DNA of 64,000 nucleotides from Flavobacterium agri (GCF_013401995.1 NZ_JACBJI010000002.1:558989-622988); one strand, 5' to 3'. Numbered from the stretch's first letter, positions 1-6,916 are shown. Notes: generated from the letters alone by a model not told the origin. Program-made: numbers and translations.

Positions 1-8
1 TTAACGGC

Positions 9-44
9 GCGGCGGAAGCGGAAAGGTTTTTATTTTTCCGCCGC
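9..44. repeat. GC-rich hairpin at the window edge
   Basis: A 9-bp perfect inverted repeat (GCGGCGGAA at 9-17, TTCCGCCGC at 36-44) encloses an 18-base loop. Positions 1-3 (tta) could be the stop codon of a leftward-reading gene outside the window, but this cannot be tested here. The hairpin may be a terminator or a dispersed palindrome. Apart from it, 45-357 shows no gene that can be supported. Confidence 0.4.
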
Positions 45-357
45 AAGCTTTGGAAAAAGGGGTGTGGTGTGTGGGGAGGTTTTGGTTAGAGAAGAGGAGT
101 AATTAATTGGCTAGCTTGAATGTATAAACGGAAAGGCCGCCGTAATCAAAATTATAAAACTGCACGAGTTTTTCGAAAAAGATGATTTATAAGTACTTTT
201 TCAAGCGTAATGACAGGAAACCAATATATTGAAAACCAATTGACAAACCCGTTATTCGGAAGTGAATCGGGAATGCCGGAAGCGGTAAAAATAGGCATTT
301 TTATCCTATTGACTTACTATCAAAAGTACTTTCTGGAAAAAGCATTCTCATTACTTC

Positions 358-513
358 TTAATATGAATGCTGTACCAAAAAGCTTTCGTGTCCTAAGAAT
401 ATCTTTGTATAATCCTCATCTGACATTTCATGAATGGCTACGACGGCAGGTTTTGAAATCGTTACCCTTTTATCATTGGTTGCCGTAAATGTAATTAGAT
501 CTGTTTTTCTCAT
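358..513 (-). CDS. small hypothetical protein, 51 aa
   Basis: An ATG-started minus-strand frame (ATG at 511-513, TAA at 358-360) encodes a 51-residue acidic, beta-rich looking protein beginning MRKTDLITFTATNDKRVTIS and ending HSY. Alternating hydrophobic and polar residues and a short I-H-E-M-S-D turn recall the small FlbD-like proteins common in Bacteroidota, but the family is not recognised with confidence. The opposite-strand frame over the same bases (210-488) has no protein-like character. A TACATTTA box lies upstream on the minus strand and resembles TAnnTTTG with one mismatch. The gene sits at the edge of the accessory island, divergent from the Ntn-hydrolase gene. Confidence 0.4.
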   Translation of the reverse strand: MRKTDLITFTATNDKRVTISKPAVVAIHEMSDEDYTKIFLGHESFLVQHSY

Positions 514-549
514 GGGTTTGTACGTTTGATTTGACTAAATGTAATAAAA

Positions 550-581
550 TTTGTGTCTATGTAAAACTTTCGTTACGTTTG
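550..581 (+). promoter_or_regulatory. Bacteroidota-type promoter for the Ntn-hydrolase gene
   Basis: TTTG at 550-553, a 20-bp spacer, then TACGTTTG at 574-581 match the Bacteroidota -33/-7 consensus (TTTG, 19-21 bp, TAnnTTTG). Transcription would start near 586-590, exactly at the 5' foot of the hairpin at 590-632. Confidence 0.6.
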
Positions 582-589
582 GATTAACT

Positions 590-632
590 AAAATCTCCAT
601 TGACACCCGTAGAGGCGTGTAATGGAGATTTT
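590..632 (+). promoter_or_regulatory. 5'-UTR hairpin ahead of the Ntn-hydrolase gene
   Basis: AAAATCTCCATT (590-601) pairs perfectly with AATGGAGATTTT (621-632); inner ACACC/GGcGTGT bases extend the helix. Because the promoter ends at 581, the mRNA would begin with this stem. The ATG at 622 lies inside the 3' arm and is unlikely to be the start codon. The hairpin could protect the 5' end or control expression. Confidence 0.55.
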
Positions 633-657
633 GTATTTACTAACCAAACCAATATTT

Positions 658-1908
658 ATGACAGCAGTAGTTGGAATACTCAACAAGCAAGCTATAGCGA
701 TTGCCGCAGATAGTGCGGTGACAGTAACCACCAATACCGGAAAGAAGATATTTAATAAAGCCAACAAAATTTTTACCCTTTCAAAATACCACCCCGTAGG
801 TATCATAATATATAATTCGGCTTCTCTTATGGGAATCCCATGGGAAACAATAATAAAAGTTTACAGGAATAATTTAAAGAAGAAATCGTTCGGAAGTCTT
901 GAGGAATATCAAAAGGATTTTCTGAAATTTTTGAAGACCAAAAATTACTTTTTAAACAACGAAATACAAAAAATACACACGCACCATTTCTTGGTCAACT
1001 TTTCTATGGCTATAATACAAAAACCAGAGAAAAAAGAACAACCCGGAACAAGTATAGCCACAAGATTAAAATCTGCAATGTCTATCATCGAACGAATACT
1101 TTCTACGGCTGGACAAATTGAGGGGTTGGCGGGGTTTACTTATGAACAATTTGATTCATACACAAAAGACGCTTTTGATGAGATTCGAAAAAGCGTTCTA
1201 TCAGACCCGTCCATTACTGACGAAATATTTACCCAATATAAGAAGTTCATGTTTATGCTTATAAACAAGCAGGAAGACGGCATAGATCATACGGGATTGA
1301 TATTTTGTGGATTTGGAGATAACGAGATATTCCCCTCTATGATACCTATGAATATCAGCATGGTTATCGATAATAAACTAAGGTGTTATATAATAGATAA
1401 AAAAAGGGCAACAATCGGGCACATGGTAAATGCCGCTATACGGCCATTCGCGCAAACTGACGTTATAGATACCATATTACAAGGTATTGACCCTAATTTG
1501 GAAAAGATTTTAGTTTCAAACTTTGAAAAGACATTGCAAAAATATGGAGAAGCAATAGCGACGGCACTAGGAGGGAATACGCCTATGGCAATGATGGTGA
1601 GGAACGTTTCAATAGTAAAGCTTGGAGAAGAGTTCAGGAATTTAAATAGTGCAATTAAGCAGAAACATCATGTAACGCCGTTAATAAATGCTGTAGCTAA
1701 TTTAGCTAAAGAAGACTTGTCCGAAATGGCGGAAAGTTTAATATATTTGACTTATCTCAAACGAAGGATTACTTTTGCCGAAGAAAGCGTAGGAGGTCCG
1801 GTAGACGTGGCGATAATTTCAAAAGGCGACGGATTCGTTTGGATGAAACGGAAACATTATTTTGATGCCGAAATAAACCAATCGTTTTTAAAGAAATATT
1901 TTGAATAG
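658..1908 (+). CDS. stand-alone proteasome-fold Ntn-hydrolase-like protein, 416 aa
   Basis: Starting at ATG 658 the protein begins Met-Thr-Ala-Val-Val-Gly. Removal of Met exposes Thr1, as in proteasome beta subunits. The following residues fit the proteasome N-terminal pattern: Gly5, hydrophobic strand, Asp17 in AADSAVT, Thr21, then Lys33 or Lys36 in the N-K-A-N-K-I-F segment, followed by a strand and helix. A later G-F-G-D turn (about residue 220) also suits the fold. At 416 aa it is much longer than HslV or Anbu (about 175-250 aa), with a largely helical middle and C-terminal part. The upstream ATG at 622 would bury Thr1 and lies in a UTR hairpin, so 658 is preferred. A 58-aa ORF follows 3 bases after the stop. 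Function unknown; hydrolase or protease activity is an inference. No ATPase partner is present nearby. Confidence 0.7.
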   Translation: MTAVVGILNKQAIAIAADSAVTVTTNTGKKIFNKANKIFTLSKYHPVGIIIYNSASLMGIPWETIIKVYRNNLKKKSFGSLEEYQKDFLKFLKTKNYFLNNEIQKIHTHHFLVNFSMAIIQKPEKKEQPGTSIATRLKSAMSIIERILSTAGQIEGLAGFTYEQFDSYTKDAFDEIRKSVLSDPSITDEIFTQYKKFMFMLINKQEDGIDHTGLIFCGFGDNEIFPSMIPMNISMVIDNKLRCYIIDKKRATIGHMVNAAIRPFAQTDVIDTILQGIDPNLEKILVSNFEKTLQKYGEAIATALGGNTPMAMMVRNVSIVKLGEEFRNLNSAIKQKHHVTPLINAVANLAKEDLSEMAESLIYLTYLKRRITFAEESVGGPVDVAIISKGDGFVWMKRKHYFDAEINQSFLKKYFE

Positions 1909-1911
1909 GTT

Positions 1912-2088
1912 ATGGACAATTTTAGAGTTTATTATTCCAAATTTAGCGAAAGAAAAAACACACCATTCATTGGTCAAGATGACGTGGACGTCGATGAAAT
2001 TTCGGATTTTGTGTCTGACAAACTGATTGAAATTGTTGAGTCCGAATTGTCAGAAGCACAAAAAAAATGTAAAGAGATAAAGCACTAA
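1912..2088 (+). CDS. small acidic protein, 58 aa, partner of the Ntn-hydrolase-like gene
   Basis: ATG 1912 lies 3 bases after the stop of the preceding gene, so the two are almost surely cotranscribed and translationally coupled. The product starts MDNFRVYYSKFSERKN, has an acidic middle (Gln-Asp-Asp-Val-Asp-Val-Asp-Glu) and a charged C-terminal helix (residues about 30-58) ending Lys-Glu-Ile-Lys-His. It contains no membrane segment. Family not recognised. Tight linkage suggests an adaptor, inhibitor or substrate-like partner of the Ntn-hydrolase, which is inference only. A rho-independent terminator follows at 2113-2136. Confidence 0.6.
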   Translation: MDNFRVYYSKFSERKNTPFIGQDDVDVDEISDFVSDKLIEIVESELSEAQKKCKEIKH

Positions 2089-2112
2089 AAGTTTTATTTA
2101 CTTAAGACATAT

Positions 2113-2137
2113 AAGCCGCTTAATAGCGGCTTTTTTA
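2113..2137 (+). terminator. rho-independent terminator after the 58-aa gene
   Basis: AAGCCGCT (2113-2120), a TAAT loop and AGCGGCTT (2125-2132) form an 8-bp perfect stem followed by a T run. Confidence 0.8.
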
Positions 2138-2142
2138 TTACC

Positions 2143-2180
2143 ACACCAAGACTCTTTCGAAAGGAAGGGTCTTGGTGTTT
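2143..2180. terminator. second inverted repeat, probable bidirectional terminator
   Basis: ACACCAAGAC (2143-2152) is matched by GTCTTGGTGT (2169-2178), with a TTTC/GAAA core between them and T-rich flanks. It insulates the Abi_2 gene from the preceding transcription unit. Confidence 0.5.
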
Positions 2181-2202
2181 TATAATCTTTATGTAATAAA
2201 AT

Positions 2203-2246
2203 TTGCGACATTATAAATATATCATATTCGCAGTTTGCTATATTTG
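2203..2246 (+). promoter_or_regulatory. Abi_2 promoter with TTGCGA upstream element
   Basis: TATATTTG (2239-2246) matches the -7 box TAnnTTTG. TTGCGA lies exactly 30 bp upstream (2203-2208) and is mirrored by TCGCA at 2228-2232, forming TGCGA-N19-TCGCA. The same TTGCGA-N30-TAnATTTGGA layout recurs at 3352-3397. No good -33 box is seen at the usual spacing, so the promoter may be regulated or weak. Confidence 0.45.
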
Positions 2247-2264
2247 GAAACCAAACAGCTTAAA

Positions 2265-3146
2265 ATGGGTAAAGAGGCGAATACGATTGAACAACAGATT
2301 GAAAAGTTGCAAAAACGCGGAATGATACTCGACATTCCAGTCGAAAAAGTAAAAGAGATACTTTTAGATATAGGATACTACAGATTAGGTTTCTATTGGC
2401 ATCCGTTCGAAATAGATAAGGATCACAATTTCAAGCAAGGCACAACCTTCTCAAATGCCGTCGAATTGTATTATTTGGATTGCGATTTGAGACATGTGTT
2501 GACCAAGTTCCTGAACCGGATAGAAATAAATTTCAGAACCAAGATCGTATATCATGTTTCGAACGAATACGTCGATTCGCCTACATGGTTTATAAATCCA
2601 AAAGTTGTTGAGCAAAGCTTCATAAATACAATAAGCAAGTATTATAACGAGGACTTCAAAAAGAACCATATCCCGATAAGGCTTCATCACCAGAAGTACA
2701 TCAACGACAAGTATGCGCCTGCGTGGAAAACGATAGAGTTCTTTACTTTCGGTACGACATTGAAAATATTCAAATCTTTAAAGGATGGAGATATAAAAAA
2801 TAAGATAGCCATGGAGTATGGCATACGGAACATATCTAAATTCACGAACTTTCTTGAGACGATAAAGTTCGTAAGGAACATGTGTTCGCACGGAGGCGTT
2901 ATTTTCGACATGACACTACCTAAAGGCGTTCCTTTGTTGCCGATGATAGCCTACGATAATGAAAACTACCATTCACTTGGGTCGGCTATAAAGGTCATCG
3001 AATATTTTTTAGGTGTCATGTCCGAAAACAGACGATTAGAAATGAACGAGTCTTTGGAGAAGATTTTTAACCGTCAAAAAAATAAACCAGTAATAAGAAA
3101 ACTTGTTGAAAATCAGATAGGTTACGTTTATAAAAAGCAGTGGTAA
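2265..3146 (+). CDS. Abi_2 (AbiD/AbiF-like) abortive-infection protein, 293 aa
   Basis: The N-terminus has the Abi_2 pattern: I-E-Q-Q-I-E-K-L-Q-K-R-G at about residues 8-19, then a G-Y-Y-R-L-G-F-Y-W motif (about 36-44) that corresponds to the family's YYRLSGYW. The C-terminal half carries R204-N-M-C-S-H209, an R-x4-H motif typical of HEPN RNases, as described for the Abi_2 group. Members act in phage-triggered abortive infection, probably by RNA cleavage. Start chosen at ATG 2265 because an upstream TTG at 2235 lies inside the -7 box. A candidate ncRNA with its own promoter follows 50 bases downstream, the layout reported for abiF-associated RNAs. Base composition is AT-rich compared with the rest of the window, which suggests transfer. 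Confidence 0.8.
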   Translation: MGKEANTIEQQIEKLQKRGMILDIPVEKVKEILLDIGYYRLGFYWHPFEIDKDHNFKQGTTFSNAVELYYLDCDLRHVLTKFLNRIEINFRTKIVYHVSNEYVDSPTWFINPKVVEQSFINTISKYYNEDFKKNHIPIRLHHQKYINDKYAPAWKTIEFFTFGTTLKIFKSLKDGDIKNKIAMEYGIRNISKFTNFLETIKFVRNMCSHGGVIFDMTLPKGVPLLPMIAYDNENYHSLGSAIKVIEYFLGVMSENRRLEMNESLEKIFNRQKNKPVIRKLVENQIGYVYKKQW

Positions 3147-3162
3147 AGTTTTGTTATAAAGA

Positions 3163-3193
3163 TTTGGATATTAATTCTGATTGTATACCTTTG
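3163..3193 (+). promoter_or_regulatory. promoter of the Abi_2-linked ncRNA
   Basis: TTTG (3163-3166), a 19-bp spacer and TACCTTTG (3186-3193) match the Bacteroidota consensus exactly. Transcription would start at about 3198-3201. Confidence 0.65.
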
Positions 3194-3198
3194 TCGAT

Positions 3199-3280
3199 GA
3201 AAGTGCCCTACTGAACAAGCATCAGTAATGCACTCTAAAAAATGATGACAAACCCGAACATGCTTCGGGTTTTCTATTTA
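3199..3280 (+). ncRNA. candidate Abi_2-associated ncRNA, about 80 nt
   Basis: Hairpin 1: AGTGC (3202-3206) with GCACT (3230-3234) and TACTG (3209-3213) with CAGTA (3223-3227), around a 9-base loop. Hairpin 2: AACCCGAA (3251-3258) with TTCGGGTT (3264-3271), then a T-rich tail, which looks like an intrinsic terminator. Loop 1 contains AAGCAT (3217-3222) and loop 2 plus its closing bases gives ATGCTT (3260-3265): six complementary bases, four of them fully inside both loops. This allows a kissing interaction. No ORF of note lies inside. Consensus promoter, position after an Abi_2 gene and compact structure all fit a companion RNA like the abiF RNA motif. That homology was not tested. Confidence 0.6.
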
Positions 3281-3351
3281 TACTGCTTAGGTACTACTAC
3301 CACAGGTAAGGCTCTCCTTAACGGGAGGCTCTTTTTGTTTTTATATCCATA

Positions 3352-3395
3352 TTGCGAATATCGTACGACAGCACATATCGTATAATATAAATTTG
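3352..3395 (+). promoter_or_regulatory. promoter of the 3.4-kb structured RNA, sharing the Abi_2 layout
   Basis: TAAATTTG (3388-3395) matches TAnnTTTG, and TTGCGA (3352-3357) lies exactly 30 bp upstream, as in the Abi_2 promoter. A direct repeat ATATCGTA occurs at 3358-3365 and 3376-3383. A T-rich stretch after CTCC/GGAG at 3312-3340 may terminate upstream transcription. Confidence 0.4.
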
Positions 3396-3399
3396 GATC

Positions 3400-3650
3400 G
3401 AATCATTATCTTAGCCGTCTGAAAATATCGCAAGCGTTAGCTTTGTCGTGGAAACCCGAAACTTGGCCGTTTCCACCCTTGCATATTCCATAAGGCAATT
3501 GTCCTATCGCTCATGCCAAGGAGTGAGTGACGGCTTTGTGCTTTGGAATATGGGTAGGCCAAGAAATCCCGGGCTTTGAGCACGCGCTTAGAACCCAGCT
3601 GTTTGTTTATAATAACCGCTGTCTTAGGGTTCGGATAGATAAAACCGACC
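3400..3650 (+). ncRNA. unassigned structured RNA candidate, about 250 nt
   Basis: The region lacks a credible protein but carries ordered helices: GTGGAAAC (3448-3455) with GTTTCCAC (3469-3476); CATATTCCA (3482-3490) with TGGAATATG (3544-3552), enclosing a CTCA/TGAG hairpin; GGGcTTTGAGC (3571-3581) with GCTTAGAaCCC (3586-3596) around a 4-base loop; and CAGC/GCTG with AACCC/GGGTT near 3592-3632, which competes with the previous helix. A TAnnTTTG box precedes it. It does not match tmRNA, RNase P or SRP RNA as far as I can see. No clear intrinsic terminator, so the 3' end is uncertain. Confidence 0.4.
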
Positions 3651-3719
3651 AATTATGAACAAACTAACAATCGCAATTGCCACCGTTCTTTGTCCTTATC
3701 AGGATTTTAGGACTAAGCT

Positions 3720-4259
3720 AGATTATGCAAAAACAATATTATATACAGCAAGGTTATTACTATTGAATTAGATGAAAAGTTTGATAATAAAAATCCATTT
3801 CTGCGCTTGGTTGCTGATAAAATGAGTCAAACCTTCTATTACAGCGGTAAAAAATTCTACAGTTTCGGTTTTCCTTTCACTGTTATTGTTGACGAATTGA
3901 ATGTTCAAGAAATCACTACCTATACTGGAACTGTTATCGATAAAAGAATAATCTCCTCATCACTATCAATTTTTCATCTACGTCATTGAATTTCTCTTCA
4001 ATGGACATCGTATTTGACTTAGACGATAGCATCGTTCTGGCCTTAGTTTGTTGCAGGAAATTATGATGTTCGAGCCTTCATATATCCGTTATGACTATGA
4101 TGAAGAAAATGAAAATGGAAAACTTCATCCGGTTAATCATTTAGATGTAAATAATCTTCTTGTTCCACCTACAAAATCGGCTTAAAAAATACGATTGATG
4201 ACGTTTATTTTGAAGATGTCTTAAATATCAATACTGTCTGTTCATTTTTCGATAAATAA
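3720..4259 (+). pseudogene. decayed DUF2290-like gene
   Basis: Three pieces in different frames read as one ancestral protein. The first spans about 3737-3989 and includes F-L-R-L-V-A-D-K. The second, about 4051-4161, contains P-S-Y-I-R-Y-D-Y-D and K-L-H-P-V-N-H-L-D-V. The third, about 4163-4259, reads S-T-Y-K-I-G-L-K-N followed by F-E-D-V-L-N-I-N and ends at TAA 4257-4259. The RYDYD...HPxNHL...TYKIG order fits the C-terminal part of DUF2290 proteins as I know them. Frameshifts and stops make an intact product impossible. It is the last recognisable piece of the accessory island; 4260-4389 holds nothing I can support. Confidence 0.45.
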
Positions 4260-4389
4260 TATTCATGAAAACAAGATTTGTAGTGGGCTGCAAAAAGCGG
4301 ATGTGATTTCCAAATGAGAATTTAAAAAAAGCACAATGAAATAAGAAAATAGGGTCTAATGGACCATACTCAACCTCAAAAAGGGGCAA

Positions 4390-5633
4390 TTACTCCACCA
4401 CAAATTTCCCCATCTCCATCTCACCACCTTCCGTCACCTTTACGAAATAAACCCCTTTAGCAAGGGTACTTGTATCGATCGTCGTAACAGGATTTTGAGC
4501 GGCTCCCGAATAAACCACCTTGCCTGATAAATCCACCACACTAACCAAACCTCCGCCAAAACCTTCCAACTCTACATTCAAAATCCCTTTCACAGGATTA
4601 GGGTATAACCTCATACCATCCAACCGTGCCGCATCGTCCACACCTAAAGAATTCGAGATTTTTCGGATTTTGCGGTGCTGGATGTCGACGACGTATTGGG
4701 TGCCCTGGGTGTTCACGCAGATGCCTTCGAGGTTGCCGAAGCGGGCTGCGGTGCCTATGCCGTCCTGGTCGCCTCCGGGGCCGCCGGCAAGGGTGGTCAC
4801 GACGCCGGCCGGGGTGATCTTGCGGATCAGGTAGGTGTTGTCGGTCACGTACAGGTTGCCCGAGGCATCGATGCACAGGCAGTACGGGAAACTGAATTTG
4901 GCGTTGGTGCCTGTGCCTTCCTGGTAGCCCATGACGCCGCTTCCGGCGAACGTGCTTATGGCGCCGGTCGGGGTGACTTTGTAGATTTTGTGTGCGTAGC
5001 GGTCGGTGACGAACAGCATGCCCGTGGCGTTGTTGATGCAAAGGTCGTGTATCGAGATGAACAAAGATGTGCCGTCGACGAGCGTACTGACGACACCGGC
5101 AGGCGTGATCTTGCGTATGCGGTTGTTGCTCGAATCGGCCACATAAATCGTTCCGGCGGCGTCGACGCAGATGCCCATGAGCCCGAAAAACTGTGCGCTG
5201 CTGCCCGGGCCGTCGACATAGCCTTGATTTTCCCCGCCTGCAAGCGCGTGGTCACGACGCCTTCGGGTGTTATCTTCCTGACCCTGTAATATTCGGTCAC
5301 GTACAGCGTGCCTGCGGCATCCACGCAGATGCCCCTGATGTAATCGAATTGCGCGGCCGTCCCGACACCGTCGGCATGGCCTGCGGTGTCGCTGCCCACG
5401 AACGTGCTTACTTCGCCCTCGGGCGTGATTTTCCGGATCCGGTGGTTGCCGTTATCCACCACGTAAAGGGTGCCCGCACTGTTCACGCAGATGCCGAAGA
5501 TGTCCCGGAATTTGGCGGCGGTCCCGGTCGCGTCGAGATAGCCGTTGCTGCCTCCGGCGAACGTGGTGGCCATCTGTGCCTGCGTCGTATGGAGGAAAAA
5601 CAACAGCAAAAAAGGGAGGGAAAAACGTTTCAT
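4390..5633 (-). pseudogene. NHL-repeat secreted protein with T9SS sorting domain, frameshifted
   Basis: ATG 5631-5633 starts a signal peptide (MKRFSLPFLLLFFLHTTQA). Repeated NHL units follow (G-I-C-V-D-A-A-G-T-L-Y-V, R-I-R-K-I-T-P-E-G), the blades of an extracellular beta-propeller. The C-terminus has a type A T9SS sorting domain: L-Y-P-N-P-V, then V-V-D-L-S-G-K-V-V, then L-A-K-G-V-Y-F-V-K-V and a final K-F-V-V-E. The frame breaks at about 5244-5249 within a repeat. There the pattern T-T-L-A-G-G is interrupted by two extra bases (CGCG instead of CG), and the downstream frame resumes the repeat perfectly. This could be a true frameshift, a slippage-controlled switch or an assembly error. With the two bases removed the protein would be about 413 aa, exported across the outer membrane. 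Confidence 0.75.
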
Positions 5634-5794
5634 CGCATTTTTATTTGCACGCAAAGATAGCAGAAGAATGAAGCGGAGGCATACGATCGACGTAAAAGCG
5701 GACAGTGACCGCATAACTTTCTTTTTTCGGTAAATTTCCGATTTCGTTGCCGAATCCTCAATCAACGCCCCAGAGACCAACGCCTATCCAAACC

Positions 5795-5871
5795 GTAGTC
5801 AAAGCCTAGTCAAAGCCTAGTCAAAGGGTAGTCAAAGGGTAGTCAAAGGGCACTCAAAGCGCACTCAAGTG
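5795..5871. repeat. tandem repeat, seven 11-bp units
   Basis: Consensus STAGTCAAAGS repeats seven times in register, the last two units diverging to GCACTCAAAGC and GCACTCAAGTG. The 11-bp period is about one helical turn. It lies 162 bp upstream of the NHL gene start and 224 bp upstream of the hydrolase gene. The rest of 5634-6094 shows no other gene. Confidence 0.85.
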
Positions 5872-6094
5872 CAAGTATCACGGCAAAACTCCTTTTTGCG
5901 GATTCCTCAAAACCGCTACGGCTTTTGCAATCGGGTAGCGTTGTAAGGTATTTTGGGCTTTGGCCAATGAAAACACATCCTCGTCGGCACAAAACCGCTA
6001 TTCACCCGAAAACCGAAAAAATAATATTGAGGACATTGTCTTGTCGTCTATAAATGGCTAACTTTCAGGGAGTAATAATCTAAATCAAAAGACT

Positions 6095-6916
6095 ATGAGT
6101 ACACTTAGACTAAAAGACGGCACCGACTTGTATTACAAAGATTGGGGAAGCGGGCAACCGTTGGTTTTTCACCACGGATGGCCTTTATCGGGCGATGATT
6201 GGGACGGACAGATGATGTTCTTCCTGCAAAAAGGGTTTCGCGTCATCGCGCACGACAGACGCGGTCACGGCAGGTCTTCCCAGGCTTCGGGAGGGCATGA
6301 AATGGATACCTACGCATCGGATGTCGCCGAACTTGCCGAAGCGCTCGATTTGAGGAACGCCGTCCACATCGGACATTCCACAGGCGGAGGCGAAGTGATC
6401 CGTTATGTGGCCAAACACGGCAAAGGACGCGTCGCCAAAGCGGTTTTGATCAGCGCCGTTCCGCCGATCATGGCTCAAAACCCGCAAAACCCGGATGGCA
6501 TCCCGATGTCGGTTTTCGACGAGATCCGCTTGAATACGGCAACCAATCGCGCCCAATATTATTACGATTTCACGATGCCGTTTTTCGGTTATAACCGCCC
6601 CGGAGCCAAAATTTCGGAAGCCGTACGACAAAACTGGTGGCGTCAAGGCATGATGGGCGGCATCAACGCGCATTACGAGTGCATCAAGGCCTTTTCGGAA
6701 ACCGATTTTACCGAAGACCTCAAAAGCGTAGACGTTCCCGTTTTGCTGTTGCATGGCGAAGACGACCAGATCGTGCCTTTCGAATTGACCGCAGTACGTT
6801 CGGCCAAGCTTCTCAAAAACGGAAAACTGATTTCCTATCCGGGATTCCCGCACGGTATGCCGACCACCGAAAGAGATACGATCAATCGCGATCTTTTGGA
6901 ATTTATCCGGTCATAA
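6095..6916 (+). CDS. alpha/beta hydrolase, non-heme chloroperoxidase/arylesterase type, 273 aa
   Basis: Full-length alpha/beta-hydrolase of the cofactor-free haloperoxidase/esterase group. H-H-G-W-P (oxyanion region) is at about residues 26-30, the nucleophile elbow G-H-S95-T-G-G is intact, the acid is probably Asp224 in G-E-D-D-Q-I-V-P, and the base is His253 in F-P-H-G-M-P. No signal peptide, so it is cytoplasmic. Such enzymes hydrolyse esters and lactones and can perform perhydrolysis; the substrate cannot be read from sequence. It is monocistronic, between the frameshifted NHL gene and a strong bidirectional terminator at 6936-6972. Confidence 0.9.
   Translation: MSTLRLKDGTDLYYKDWGSGQPLVFHHGWPLSGDDWDGQMMFFLQKGFRVIAHDRRGHGRSSQASGGHEMDTYASDVAELAEALDLRNAVHIGHSTGGGEVIRYVAKHGKGRVAKAVLISAVPPIMAQNPQNPDGIPMSVFDEIRLNTATNRAQYYYDFTMPFFGYNRPGAKISEAVRQNWWRQGMMGGINAHYECIKAFSETDFTEDLKSVDVPVLLLHGEDDQIVPFELTAVRSAKLLKNGKLISYPGFPHGMPTTERDTINRDLLEFIRS

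Noticed and set aside
210..488. 92-aa plus-strand open frame
   Set aside because: No promoter at the right place and non-protein-like composition; the 51-aa minus-strand frame over the same bases is more plausible.
2235..2264. TTG start codon for the Abi_2 gene
   Set aside because: It lies inside the TATATTTG -7 box, so it would not be transcribed.
3296..3340. Strong intrinsic terminator
   Set aside because: CTCC/GGAG gives only a short stem with mismatches; kept only as a T-rich, possible weak terminator.
3400..3650. 6S RNA, tmRNA or RNase P RNA
   Set aside because: Expected conserved cores (tag frame, RNase P CR I/V pattern, one long bubble hairpin) were not recognised; separate hairpins do not suit 6S.
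3437..3652. 71-aa minus-strand frame inside the structured RNA
   Set aside because: Starts and stops do not follow gene structure, and the bases are explained by paired helices.
4598..5660. Several arginine-rich open frames opposite or out of frame with the NHL gene
   Set aside because: GC-rich shadow frames of the NHL repeats.
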